A stretch of 64,000 nt of DNA from Alcanivorax nanhaiticus. Lineage in GTDB: Bacteria > Pseudomonadota > Gammaproteobacteria > Pseudomonadales > Alcanivoracaceae. Made by a program: the position numbers and the translations under genes. The notes under the pieces were generated by a model, which saw nothing but the letters and a program-made list of their open reading frames with translations, did no database searches and had not been told where the DNA came from. Positions 36,388 through 46,300 of this stretch are shown here, piece by piece. The stretch is from assembly GCF_000756665.1 (NCBI RefSeq), contig NZ_ARXV01000005.1, positions 186,001 through 250,000 on the forward strand, written 5' to 3'. Positions within the stretch are counted from its first letter, which is position 1. The number at the start of each line of letters is the position of its first letter.

Positions 36388-37416
36388 TCAGGCTCCGACA
36401 TCCCTGCGCATGGCCAGGGGTGTCTGGCCAAACCAGCGCCGAAAGGTACGACTGAAGTTAGAGGTATCCTGATAGCCGAGGCGTTCGGCTATCTGTTCTA
36501 TTGGCATCGCCGTCTCCTGCAACATCCACAAGGCAAGATCCTTGCGCACTGCATCCAGCTGCTGCTGGTAACTCGTCCCTTCCGCCTTGAGTTTGCGAAT
36601 CAGCGACCGTGGCGACATGGCAAAACGCTCTGCCATCACTTCCATGGTCGGGAATTCACCCACCTGATCCAGCAAGGCAATACTGATCTGCTGACTCAAG
36701 GGACCGCCCCGCTGCAACGTGGCCAGCTGATGTTCGCAGTCACGAATCGCATTGCGATGGGTCGCCGCATCCGCAGTAAGGCACGGCATGGCCAACAGAT
36801 CCCTGGGGAGCGAAATGGAAAAACCGGGCGCACCGAACGTCATCGGGCAATCCAGCAAACCAGAGTAACGTGCCAGCAAGCCTGGCTCGGAAAAAGGCAG
36901 CGCCACAGCAAGGCGAGCAGTCTGGTTGGGCATCACTGCCCTGACCATCTGCACAAAGGTCCCCAGCAGCGCACCGTGAAGAAACTCCTGACAATCCTCC
37001 AGCGCCACCGTCTCAACCACATCGAGGCGCACCGCATCAGGCTCCTGGGTCAACGTGAGCGCGACCCACCGGATGCGGATGGACACAAACCGTTCCAGCA
37101 CAGACAACATGTCAGCCAATGTCGCAGAGGACACCACCGCATAGCCGAGAGGGCCATGGGCAGAGACCGAGGTGGCACAGCCCAACTCCAGCCCTACGCC
37201 CTGCAGCCCGGTGAGCTCACGGGCACGACGTATCAGGCGTGACAGCTCGTCCAGACTGAGGTAGCGGTGCTCATTCACCAGCTCAGCCCATTGCAGCCGC
37301 GTCCCGCTGAAAATATCCGTCTGCGCATACCCCTGCCCTTGCAGCCAGGCACACAGCAGGCGGCTGTAGGTAGGGTGAATACCGGGTTTGAGGCGTTCCG
37401 TGGCGACGGGGTCCAT
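36388..37416 (-). CDS. AraC family regulator, candidate alkane-response regulator
   Basis: 342 residues from the ATG at 37416 (AGGTG six bases upstream; a GTG three codons earlier is closer to it). N-terminal arabinose-binding-like domain of the OruR type (SAHGPLGYAVVSSATLADML) and C-terminal AraC domain (MAERFAMSPRSLIRKLKAEG, then IAERLGYQDTSNFSRTFRRWFGQTP). It sits between two alkB genes: its stop is 6 bp from the end of the fused alkB and its start faces the second alkB over 152 bp, which makes it the obvious candidate to control at least the divergent alkB. Related in layout to regulators next to alkB in Alcanivorax. Confidence 0.87.
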   Translation of the reverse strand: MDPVATERLKPGIHPTYSRLLCAWLQGQGYAQTDIFSGTRLQWAELVNEHRYLSLDELSRLIRRARELTGLQGVGLELGCATSVSAHGPLGYAVVSSATLADMLSVLERFVSIRIRWVALTLTQEPDAVRLDVVETVALEDCQEFLHGALLGTFVQMVRAVMPNQTARLAVALPFSEPGLLARYSGLLDCPMTFGAPGFSISLPRDLLAMPCLTADAATHRNAIRDCEHQLATLQRGGPLSQQISIALLDQVGEFPTMEVMAERFAMSPRSLIRKLKAEGTSYQQQLDAVRKDLALWMLQETAMPIEQIAERLGYQDTSNFSRTFRRWFGQTPLAMRRDVGA

Positions 37417-37470
37417 GCGTGACACCTGCAGGCAAGTAGAGGCTACACGCTAAAACATTCTGTTTATCTT

Positions 37471-37483
37471 GTCACTATATGAC
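37471..37483. promoter_or_regulatory. Possible operator between the AraC gene and alkB
   Basis: GTCA-CTATA-TGAC is an interrupted palindrome roughly midway between the two divergent starts. AraC-type proteins more often bind direct repeats, so it could belong to another factor or be chance. Confidence 0.3.
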
Positions 37484-37568
37484 GATTTAATGCCATTTCT
37501 GGCGGTGCTCTTTCGCTCACGCCCAGCGCATCATGCCTGCAATGCACAACAAAAATGAGGCAATAACC

Positions 37569-38744
37569 ATGAGCAAGGCAGGTGTATTTATTGGCCCCTC
37601 TGGCGTGGAATACCGCGATCGCAAACGGCCACTGTGGATGGTTTCACTACTGGTACCCGGCAGCGTCTTTCTTGGCCCCATCCTTTACTTTGCCACCGGA
37701 GAAGCCCTCACCCTGTGGCTGCCGCTGGTGTTCTACTATCTGATCATTCCTCTGCTGGACATGCTGATCGGTGAGGACCTCAGCAACCCTCCGGAGGAGG
37801 TCGTCCCTCAGCTGGAAGCCGATGCCTACTACCGCTACATGACCTATGCACTGGTGCCCATTCTGATTGGCGCTTACCTGTTCGGCATGTGGTTTGTGGG
37901 CACTCATGTCCTTCCGTTCCATGGCTGGCTGGCGATGGTGTTACTGACAGGCACTATCTGCGGTGCCGCGGGCCTGAATCTTGGCCATGAGCTTGGCCAC
38001 AAGAAAACCACTCTGGAACGTTGGCTGGCCAAGATTGTGCTGGCCCCACTGGGCTATGGTCATTTTCCTATCGAGCACAACAAGGGACACCATCGTGATG
38101 TGGCCACCCCGGAAGATCCGGCCTCCTCACGCATGGGGGAAACCATCTGGGGCTTTGCCCTGCGTGAAATTCCCGGTGCCTTTTTCCGCGCCTGGGAACT
38201 GGAAGCCAACCGACTGAAAAAACAGGGTCGCGCCGTCTGGTCGCTGCACAATGAGATTCTGCAACCCGCATTGATCAGCTTGGTCCTGTGGGGCAGCCTG
38301 ATCGCCCTGTTTGGTTGGCAGATGGTGCCGTTCATTGCTGCGGTTACCCTGTGGTCCTACCTACAGCTGACCTCCGCCAATTATGTGGAACACTACGGCC
38401 TGCTACGCCACAAGCTGCCCGATGGCCGCTATGAACGCACCCAGCCGCACCACAGCTGGAACAGCAATCACATGTTCTCCAACTGGGCCTCGTTTCACCT
38501 GCAGCGACACTCCGATCATCATGCCCACCCGGCACGCCGTTATCAGAGCCTGCGGCATTTCGAGAATTTGCCCACCCTGCCCAATGGTTACTTTGGCATG
38601 TTCCTGCTCAGCTACATTCCTCCGCTGTGGTTTCGGGTGATGGACAAGCGCCTGCTTGCCCATGCTGGCAACCGTGCAGACAACATCAATTTCCACCCTC
38701 GCAAACAGGCCAAGCTGATCCGTCAGTACAATATCCAGCCCTGA
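37569..38744 (+). CDS. alkB: Alkane 1-monooxygenase AlkB, stand-alone
   Basis: 391 residues from the ATG at 37569 (GAGG upstream); the frame is open 12 codons further up. Di-iron His boxes: HELGH (140-144), EHNKGHH (169-175), NYVEHYGLLR (271-280) and LQRHSDHHA (311-319). N-terminal region carries EYRDRKRPLWMVSLLVP and the conserved DMLIGEDLSNPPEEVVPQLE-type loop. It resembles Alcanivorax AlkB1 in length and motifs. Needs an external rubredoxin, not encoded nearby except as the fused domain of the neighbouring enzyme. The two alkB genes are clearly different in sequence and not a recent duplication. Confidence 0.95.
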   Translation: MSKAGVFIGPSGVEYRDRKRPLWMVSLLVPGSVFLGPILYFATGEALTLWLPLVFYYLIIPLLDMLIGEDLSNPPEEVVPQLEADAYYRYMTYALVPILIGAYLFGMWFVGTHVLPFHGWLAMVLLTGTICGAAGLNLGHELGHKKTTLERWLAKIVLAPLGYGHFPIEHNKGHHRDVATPEDPASSRMGETIWGFALREIPGAFFRAWELEANRLKKQGRAVWSLHNEILQPALISLVLWGSLIALFGWQMVPFIAAVTLWSYLQLTSANYVEHYGLLRHKLPDGRYERTQPHHSWNSNHMFSNWASFHLQRHSDHHAHPARRYQSLRHFENLPTLPNGYFGMFLLSYIPPLWFRVMDKRLLAHAGNRADNINFHPRKQAKLIRQYNIQP

Positions 38745-38882
38745 TTGCCGTCGCCGGTGTCGCAAAAAACGACACCGGCCACTCACCTCTCGTCTTTTTC
38801 ACCGTTCCCCCCTTACATTGCTCCGCTTCTTCGATACTCTTTTCCTCTGAACCGACTCAGCCCGACTGAACAAGGAGTTCTC

Positions 38883-40103
38883 ATGAGCGACGCCCCCTTT
38901 GATGTGGTGGTCTTTGGTGCAACCAGCTTCGTTGGCCAGATTCTGTGCCAGTACCTCACTGACACCTACGGTGTCGATGGAGACCTGAAATGGGCCGCGG
39001 CCGGCCGCAGCAAGGATAAACTCGAGCAGGTCAAAGCGGGCCTCGGCAACGCTGGCAGCACTCTGCCTTTGCTCACAGCCAACGCCAATGATCCTGCCAG
39101 CCTGGATGCGCTGTGTGCACAAACGCAAGTCATCATCTCCACCGTAGGCCCTTATGCCCTTTACGGTGAGCCTATGATCCGGGCCTGCAGCGAAAGCGGG
39201 ACGGACTATTGTGATCTCACAGGTGAAGCCCAGTGGATTGCAGAGATGCTGGAAAAATACGAAGCCACTGCCAAGAAGAGCGGCGCACGCATCGTCCATT
39301 GCTGCGGCTTTGATTCCATCCCTTCCGACATGGGCACCTTCTTCCTGCAACAGCAGGCACAAAAGCAATTCAAGGCACCGGCAATCCGCGTTGCCATGCG
39401 CGTCAAAGTGGCCAAGGGTGGTGTATCCGGCGGTACCGTTGCCAGCATGATGAACATCGCGGAGGAAGCCGGCAAAGATCCGGCGCTGCGCAAGAAACTG
39501 GCCAACCCCTACCTGCTGTGCCCGCCTAATCACAAACTGACCGCCCGTCAGCACAGCATCACCATGCCGGAATACGATGACGACCAGAAAGCGTGGGTCG
39601 CGCCCTTTGTGATGGACGCCATTAACAGCCGCGTTGTTCACCGCTCCAATGCGCTGAACGACTACAGTACCGAGATGACCTACAACGAAGGCATGCTCAC
39701 CGGTGACGGCGTCAGTGGCCGCCTGAAAGCGCTTGGCATTGGAGTGGGCACCGGCCTGTTCTTTGGTGCTGCTGCACTGGCCCCCACTCGCTGGGCGCTG
39801 AACAAATTCGTGGTGCCGCAACCCGGGGAAGGCCCCAGCCCGGAAGCCCAGAAAGCCGGCTTCTATGATATCCGTCTGGTCGGCCACACCACCAAGGGAG
39901 AAACCATCAAGGTGAAAGTCACCGGCGATGCTGATCCGGGCTATGGATCAACCGCCAAGCTACTGGGAGAGTCTGCCGCCTGTCTGGCCAAGGATATTTC
40001 CGCTGAAGCACCCGGCGGCTTCTGGACCACCGCATCGCTGATGGGAGAGACGCTACTAAAACGTCTCAAGCAACGTGCAGGGATGACATTCGAGGTGATC
40101 TAG
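38883..40103 (+). CDS. Saccharopine dehydrogenase-like NADP-binding protein (trans-acting enoyl reductase type)
   Basis: 406 residues, AGGAG upstream of the ATG at 38883. N-terminal Rossmann motif VVVFGATSFVGQILCQYL, AAAGRSKDKL and STVGPYALYGEPMI, then CCGFDSIPSDMGTFFL, typical of the family that includes mycobacterial trans-acting enoyl reductases. A hydrophobic segment around 285-310 may contact the membrane. Likely reduces a lipid-linked substrate; which one is not evident. Located 138 bp downstream of alkB, so it may or may not belong to alkane metabolism. Followed by a terminator. Confidence 0.8.
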   Translation: MSDAPFDVVVFGATSFVGQILCQYLTDTYGVDGDLKWAAAGRSKDKLEQVKAGLGNAGSTLPLLTANANDPASLDALCAQTQVIISTVGPYALYGEPMIRACSESGTDYCDLTGEAQWIAEMLEKYEATAKKSGARIVHCCGFDSIPSDMGTFFLQQQAQKQFKAPAIRVAMRVKVAKGGVSGGTVASMMNIAEEAGKDPALRKKLANPYLLCPPNHKLTARQHSITMPEYDDDQKAWVAPFVMDAINSRVVHRSNALNDYSTEMTYNEGMLTGDGVSGRLKALGIGVGTGLFFGAAALAPTRWALNKFVVPQPGEGPSPEAQKAGFYDIRLVGHTTKGETIKVKVTGDADPGYGSTAKLLGESAACLAKDISAEAPGGFWTTASLMGETLLKRLKQRAGMTFEVI

Positions 40104-40115
40104 CATTATCAGGAC

Positions 40116-40147
40116 AAAAAAAACGGCGCCCAGGGCGCCGTTTTTTT
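40116..40147. terminator. Bidirectional rho-independent terminator
   Basis: A-run, ACGGCGCC, 3-nt loop, GGCGCCGT, T-run. Serves the reductase gene on the plus strand and the DUF805 gene on the minus strand. Confidence 0.9.
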
Positions 40148-40157
40148 ACGCTTGCGA

Positions 40158-40505
40158 TCAGGCTTTTGCGGGAGCATCGCCGTAATCGTTGGCACCACTT
40201 TCGCCTTCCAGAACCATGAACACCAGAAGCACGATAAAGCCTACAACAGGCACCAGGCTGATCAGCAGCCACCAGCCGGAACGTCCAGTGTCATGCAGAC
40301 GACGAATGGCCACCGCAATACCAGGAATCAGCACTGCCAGGCTATAGATCAAACCCAGGATGCCCGGACCACCAAACAAGCCCTCAACAAAGCCCAGCAC
40401 GAAAGAAATAATGATGTTGAACAGGACAAACATCCAATACTCGGTGCGATGTGCTCGACCGGAAAAACCTGCGTAATTTTTGAGAACAGCAAGATACCAC
40501 TGCAT
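40158..40505 (-). CDS. DUF805 family inner membrane protein
   Basis: 115 residues with three to four hydrophobic segments and the DUF805 landmarks: YAGFSGRAHRTEYWMFVLF, IAVAIRRLHDTGRSGWWLL and an acidic C-terminal tail. Function unknown. AGGGG precedes the ATG at 40505; a few upstream codons are open. Single gene. Confidence 0.85.
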   Translation of the reverse strand: MQWYLAVLKNYAGFSGRAHRTEYWMFVLFNIIISFVLGFVEGLFGGPGILGLIYSLAVLIPGIAVAIRRLHDTGRSGWWLLISLVPVVGFIVLLVFMVLEGESGANDYGDAPAKA

Positions 40506-40873
40506 TGATACAACCCCTTTAACCAATTAAACGTTCAAAAGAATTCAGACAAGAGGACAGACGCTTCCTTACGCAAGACCTCATCCCTTCTCCCTGAAAA
40601 TCCTGACAAAAACTACTACAACAACGATGCTCTTTCATCCGCTTTCTGCCGATTTATTGAAAAGCCTCACGACAGAAATCTGGCGCAGCAAGGATCTCGA
40701 GCCGATATGACAGGGCCATGACATAGCCAGCAACATCCGTTCTGGGGAACGTTTCCCCAGCAGAAACGTTCAGCAGGATCACCACTATCCAGTCTGCATC
40801 AACGATAGCAGGCCACGCCGCAGCTGGCTTACCCCATATTGGGTAAAGCAACGTGCCCGCCACCACATCATGG
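40506..40873. other. Gene-poor 368-bp region
   Basis: No secure gene. A 70-codon minus-strand frame (40654-40866, GTG start, 7 bp after the bestrophin stop) has no family resemblance that I recognise. Two dyads are visible: GGGGAACGTTTCCCC near 40746-40760 and TTACCC-CATATT-GGGTAA near 40829-40846. The second resembles the core of the dyads at 55.5-58.9 kb but has different ends. Confidence 0.4.
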
Positions 40874-41785
40874 TTACTGCAACTGGAATAATTTCACCGG
40901 CAACGGTTGCGGGGCCTGCTCACCTAAAGCATCAGCCACAGAAATTTCATGGATACGGCACAAGGCGTCCAGAGGAAGATCATTCGGGGCGCGGCCGAAT
41001 GGGGTCTCAAGGTGTTCTGACAATTTGTCGATACCAAAAAAAGTATAGGCAACGGCAGCTACCAGAACGGGGGCACCCCAACCCACTCCACCGATCAGGG
41101 CAAAGGGAAGCAAATAGCAATAAACATAAGCGGTACGATGTACCAGCAGGGTGTACGCGAATGGCAAAGGCGTGGATGCAATCCGCTCACAAGCCGCCTG
41201 AATACCACTGAGTGCCGTCAGCCGCTCTTCCAGCAATTTCAGCCCTATGCTGTCTAACCTTCCCTGTCGATACTGCTCCCCCAGCAACTCGCCGGATTGG
41301 GCTATGAAGGCATCGGCAAGATTCGCTCGCTTGCGAGCTTCAGCAAGTGCAGGCGCCCCAACCCAATACGCCAGGTTCTCCCGCTCCGGCTCCTCTCTGA
41401 GTTGAGCTTTCAATGCATGGGCGTAAGCAAGAATTCGCATCAGCAGTGCTCGCTGTACCGGATCGTGCTTACCCAATAGCGCGCTACTGGCACGAGCCAG
41501 ACTGCGAATTTCATAGACCATCTGGCCCCACTGTTTGCGGGCCTCCCACCAACGGTCGTAAGCAGCGTTGTTTCGAAAACCCAGCAAAATCGAGAGGACA
41601 ATACCCAACAAGGTAAATGGCATCACCGTAAGATCACTGATGGGCCAAAGCTGGAAACGGCTGATGATCGTCAACCCGATCGCAAACAGGGCAACACTCA
41701 GGATATGGGGCAGAATTTCCGGGACAATGGAACCGCGCAGCGTAAACAGCAACGCAATCGCGTTGGGGCGGTCACGAACAATCAT
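40874..41785 (-). CDS. Bestrophin-like (UPF0187) ion channel family protein
   Basis: 303 residues of the bestrophin family, in bacteria pentameric cation-leaning channels. Conserved wording: FTLLGIVLSILLGFRNNAAYDRWWEARKQWG (spans the pore-lining helix) and, near the C terminus, EHLETPFGRAPNDLPLD. Four hydrophobic helices. Physiological role unknown. A short MITE derivative lies just upstream. Confidence 0.87.
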   Translation of the reverse strand: MIVRDRPNAIALLFTLRGSIVPEILPHILSVALFAIGLTIISRFQLWPISDLTVMPFTLLGIVLSILLGFRNNAAYDRWWEARKQWGQMVYEIRSLARASSALLGKHDPVQRALLMRILAYAHALKAQLREEPERENLAYWVGAPALAEARKRANLADAFIAQSGELLGEQYRQGRLDSIGLKLLEERLTALSGIQAACERIASTPLPFAYTLLVHRTAYVYCYLLPFALIGGVGWGAPVLVAAVAYTFFGIDKLSEHLETPFGRAPNDLPLDALCRIHEISVADALGEQAPQPLPVKLFQLQ

Positions 41786-41819
41786 CAGGCTGCTTCCTTG
41801 ATCAATTAGGGCCGGTTAA

Positions 41820-41875
41820 GGAGCCTCTGAATAATTCCTTGCACGCTGAGTACGCGAGGCGTTATTTAGAGGCTC
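41820..41875. mobile_element. 56-bp MITE derivative, copy C, ends only
   Basis: Left GGAGCCTCTGAATAATTCC and right, inverted, GAGCCTCTAAATAACGCC, joined by GCACGCTGAGTACGC. The right half matches the right end of the 266-bp copy B (CACGCTGAGCACGCAAGG), so this is an internally deleted copy. Lies between the bestrophin gene and the RND operon. Confidence 0.75.
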
Positions 41876-41936
41876 GTTATACAATCTGCATGATACGGGA
41901 TTGCCTGACCGTCTGCTCTGGGGAGCCTCCCTTATC

Positions 41937-43370
41937 TTATGGAGTCTGCGCGACTGCCAGTCCCTCATGCTGTTGTGGCTGTGGCGCACCGGCAAGCGCA
42001 CGGTAAACGGCCACCATCGCCTGGACTTCATTGGTTCGACCGCGCACCTCAGCATCGCGGATAACGGTCAGCTCTTGCTCCGCCGCCAGCACTTCAAAAT
42101 AACCGATAAAACCCCGTTCATAGCGGGTGCGAGCCAGTTCGGCGGCACGCCCAGCATCCTCCGATGCCAGCATCAAGCGCTCTGCCCGGGCACGCGCTTC
42201 ACGGTAACTCACCAACCGACTCTCCGCCTCTTCCAGCGCCAACAGCACCGCTTGCTGGTAGGCCGCCAAGGCCGCCCGGCTATCCGCATCGGATGCCTCG
42301 ATACGTGCCCGCACCTTGCCATAGTCCAGAAAGGTCCAATCGACGCCCAATGCCACACGACGGGATTCTGCCGAACCACTGAACAGATCACTGCTATCCG
42401 TGGCCACCGAACCCAGCAAGCCACTCAACGTAAACCGAGGGAAAAGGTCTGCCGTTGCGACGCCCACTCGTGCTGTTGCCGCCGCCAATCGCTGTTCCGC
42501 CGCCGCGATATCCGGCCGCCGCCGCAAGACCTCCGCGGGGCTGTCCACAGGGATCACCGGCACGCTATCCGGTAACGGCTGCACCGGCGACAACACTGCC
42601 AGCAGCGCCGCAGGGGACCGGCCTGTCAGCACAGCGATGCGATGCATGGCCACCTGGATAGCCGCTCGCAAACTGGGCAGAGCAGCACGAGTTCGCTCCA
42701 GCTGCGCCCGTGCCCGCACCTGATCAAACTCGGTACCACGCCCGGCATCCAGCCGTGCCGTAACAATCGCCAGCGTCTCTTCCTGCAGGATCACATTCTG
42801 TTCTGCTACCAGCAGACGCTGTTGCAGACCGCGCAATTCGAAGTAGGTATTGGCCAGCTGCCCAGCCAACGCCACCTGCAACGCTCCCACATCTGCACCA
42901 GACGCAGCCAACTCTGCCTTTTGTGATTCTGTTGCACGACGCAAACGACCAAACAGATCCAGCTCCCAGCTGGCATTGAGACCCGCCTGATAGACCTCAA
43001 CTCGCTCCGGCCCCGCACCCGCCGGAGTGCGCTCCACATCAGCCAGGTGTTGCTCGGCACCGCTGGCGCTGACAGTCAGGCTTGGCCACTGTTCGCGACG
43101 AGTACCGTACAACAAAGCCGCGGCGCGATCGTAACGAGCGACTGCACCCTGCAGGTCAAAATTGGCCACCAGCGTTTCACCAATCAGCTCCGCCAACAAC
43201 GGATCGTCAAACCCTTGCCAGAAACGTTGCTCTGCCAGCGGAAAATCGCCAGCCTGATGCTCCGCGCTGAACGTCTCCGGCTCAGGCGTTTGCGGTTTTT
43301 CATAATCGGGGCCGACAGCACAACCGGATAACACTAGCAGCGCAGCAGCCATCCACACGGATTTATGCAT
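41937..43370 (-). CDS. RND efflux outer-membrane lipoprotein, NodT/OprM type
   Basis: 477-residue outer-membrane channel of a tripartite pump. Lipoprotein signal with LSGCAVGPDYEKP, then two OEP repeats containing WELDLFGRLRRATESQKAEL, LRGLQQRLLVAEQN and, in the second half, RRRPDIAAAEQRLAAA and DWTFLDYGKVRARIEASDA, all typical of OprM/NodT. Last gene of the adaptor-permease-channel operon; its ATG overlaps the permease stop by 8 nt. Confidence 0.93.
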   Translation of the reverse strand: MHKSVWMAAALLVLSGCAVGPDYEKPQTPEPETFSAEHQAGDFPLAEQRFWQGFDDPLLAELIGETLVANFDLQGAVARYDRAAALLYGTRREQWPSLTVSASGAEQHLADVERTPAGAGPERVEVYQAGLNASWELDLFGRLRRATESQKAELAASGADVGALQVALAGQLANTYFELRGLQQRLLVAEQNVILQEETLAIVTARLDAGRGTEFDQVRARAQLERTRAALPSLRAAIQVAMHRIAVLTGRSPAALLAVLSPVQPLPDSVPVIPVDSPAEVLRRRPDIAAAEQRLAAATARVGVATADLFPRFTLSGLLGSVATDSSDLFSGSAESRRVALGVDWTFLDYGKVRARIEASDADSRAALAAYQQAVLLALEEAESRLVSYREARARAERLMLASEDAGRAAELARTRYERGFIGYFEVLAAEQELTVIRDAEVRGRTNEVQAMVAVYRALAGAPQPQQHEGLAVAQTP

Positions 43371-46300
43371 GTTGATCTCCTTCTGTCAGCGAGCCATGGG
43401 CACCACCCTCAAGGGTGCTGGCATTGTGGCTTACCGGTGGTTTACTGCCGGCCAGCTTGCGCAAGGCAACATAGAACACGGGCGTCAGGAACAACCCGAA
43501 CAGGGTAACCCCCAGCATGCCGAAGAACAGTGCCACGCCCAGCGCCTGGCGCACTTCTGCACCGGCACCACTGCCCAGCACCAGCGGCACGACTGCCGCC
43601 GTGAAGGTAATGGACGTCATGATGATCGGTCGCAGACGCAACCGGCAGGCTTCCAGTGCCGCTTCCACCACGCCCTTGCCCTGCATTTCCAACTCGCGGG
43701 CAAACTCCACGATCAGAATGGCGTTCTTGCAGGCCAGTGCAATCAGAACCACAAGCCCAACCTGAACAAAGATGTTGTTGTCGCCACCGAAGAACCACAC
43801 ACCCATCAACGCGGACAGCATGCACATGGGCACGATCAGGATGACCGCCAGCGGCAGGGTCCAGCTTTCGTACAATGCTGCCAGCACCAGAAACACCAAC
43901 AGGATCGACAGAGGAAAGACCAGCAACGCTGCATTCCCCTGGGTGGCTTGCTGGTAACTCAGGTCAGTCCACTCGAAGGTCATGCCGTTTGGCAGCACCT
44001 GTTCGGCAATGCCGTTCAACACTTCCATGGCCTGGGCAGAAGACAACACCCGTGGGTCTGCCTCACCGGCCAGATCCGCTGCGGGGTAACCGTTGTAGCG
44101 CAACACCGGGTCAGGGCCGAAATCCTGGGTGACAGTGACCATGGAACCAATCGGCACCATCTCGCCATGAATATTGCGGGTACGCAGACGACTGATATCG
44201 GCAATGTCATCCCGGAACGGCGCATCCGCCTGGGCAATCACCTGCCAAGTGCGGCCGAACTGGTTGAAATCGTTCACGTACGCCGAGCCAAGATAAGTCT
44301 GCAGGGTGTCGAACAGTTCGGTTATCGGTACGCCCTGCGCCTTGGCTTTAAGACGATCCACCTGTGCATTTAGCTGCGGCACATTGGCCTGATAGCTAGT
44401 GATGGGAAAGCCCATGCCCGGCGTCTGGGCCACAGCACCCTGGAAGGCATTCACCGCATTTTGCAGCTCGCCGTAACCCAGGTTGGCTCGGTCCTCAATA
44501 AACAGCTGGTAACCAGAACCATTCCCCAGCCCGAGGATAGGCGGCGGCATGAACGAGAAGGTGAACCCTTCTTTCAGACCAGCGATTTTCTGATTGATCT
44601 CGGCATTAATTTCTTCTGCTGTCCGCTCACGCTTGTCGAACGGTTCCAACGGGAAGAAGGCCACACCGGTATTGGAGGTGTTGGTAAACTGCAACGCGTT
44701 CAGGCCCGGAAATGCCACTGAGTGCGCCACGCCTTCCGTGCTCATGGCGATGTCGGTGACTTTTTGCAGCAGTTGATCAGTACGCTCCAGAGAGGCACCT
44801 TCCGGCAATTTCACCCCGGCGATCAGATACATCTTGTCCTGTACCGGAATAAACCCTGGCGGCACAATCTTGAAGATCAGACCGGTGCCAGCCAGCAACA
44901 AGGCGTAGATGACAAAGACCGCGCCACGGTGCCGCAGGGAACGGCCGACGCCATTCTCGTAACGCCCGGAACTGGCATTGAAGAAACGATTGAACGGACG
45001 GAACAACCAGCCAAACAAGGCATCAATAATACGACTAAGGCGATCCTTCGGCGCATCGTGTGGCTTGAGCAACATGGCCGCCAAAGCGGGTGACAAGGTG
45101 AGCGAGTTGACCGTGGAAATCACCGTGGAGATTGCGATGGTAACGGCAAACTGGCGGTAGAATTGCCCGGTCACCCCTGACAGAAATGCCATGGGAATAA
45201 AGACCGCACACAGCACCAGACCGATGGCGATAATCGGGCCGGAAACCTCTTTCATGGCCTGATGTGCCGCCGCCAGCGGCGTCAGCCCTTCCTCGATATT
45301 TCGCTCCACGTTTTCCACCACCACGATGGCATCGTCCACCACAATCCCGATGGCGAGCACCAGACCGAACAGGGTCAGGGTGTTAATGGAATAGCCCAGC
45401 ATATACAGCGCAGCAAAGGTACCGACAACGGAGATGGGCACCGCCAGCAACGGAATAATCGAAGCACGCCAGGTCTGCAGGAACAGGGTGACAACCAGCA
45501 CCACCAGCAAGATCGCTTCCAGCAGCGTCTTGACTACTGAACGAATGGAATCACTGACAAAGATTGTCGTGTCATAAACGGTTTCGTATTGCACCCCTTC
45601 CGGGAAACGGGTGGCCAGCTCATCCATGGCCGCGATCACGGTGTCACGAATTTCCAGCGCATTGGCATTCGGCGCCTGGAAGATACCGATGCCCACCGCA
45701 TCCTTGCTGTCCAGCTGGGAGCGCAAGGTATAGTCACCGGCCCCCAGTTCCAGGCGCGCCACATCAGAGAGACGGACAATTTCTCCATCAGCACCGCTCT
45801 TGAGAACGATGTCGTTGAATTCCTCCACGGTGCGTAGTCGACCCTGCGCATTAATCAAGGTCAGGAAATCGCTGCCCGGCATGGGCTCTGCCCCCAACTG
45901 ACCAGCAGACACCTGGATATTCTGTTCGCGCATGGCGGCCACAACGTCGCTGGCGGTCAGTCCCCGTGATGCTACCTTGTCCGGATCCAGCCAGGCACGC
46001 ATGGCATAATCACCACCGCCAAAGACCTGAGCCTCCCCAACGCCATTGATACGCGCCAGCACATCACGCACATGCAGGCGTGCATAGTTGCGCAGGTACA
46101 GCGTATCGTAGCGGCCATCGGGTGACGTCAGGTGGACCACCATCAAGAACGTAGGGGATTGCTTCTGGGTGGTGACACCCTGCCGACGCACGTCTTCAGG
46201 CAAACGTGCCAACGCCTGGCTAACCCGGTTCTGCACCCTGACCGTGGCATCGTCGGCGTCAATTTCCGGACGGAACGTCACCGTCATTTGCAGTACGCCG

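Noticed and set aside
37471..37483. Firm assignment of the GTCA-N5-TGAC dyad as the alkane regulator operator
   Set aside because: A single short dyad and AraC proteins often use direct repeats; listed only as a weak feature.
40654..40866. 70-codon minus-strand frame after the bestrophin gene
   Set aside because: GTG start, no family resemblance, no ribosome-binding site and surrounded by dyads; too weak to call a gene, though not excluded.
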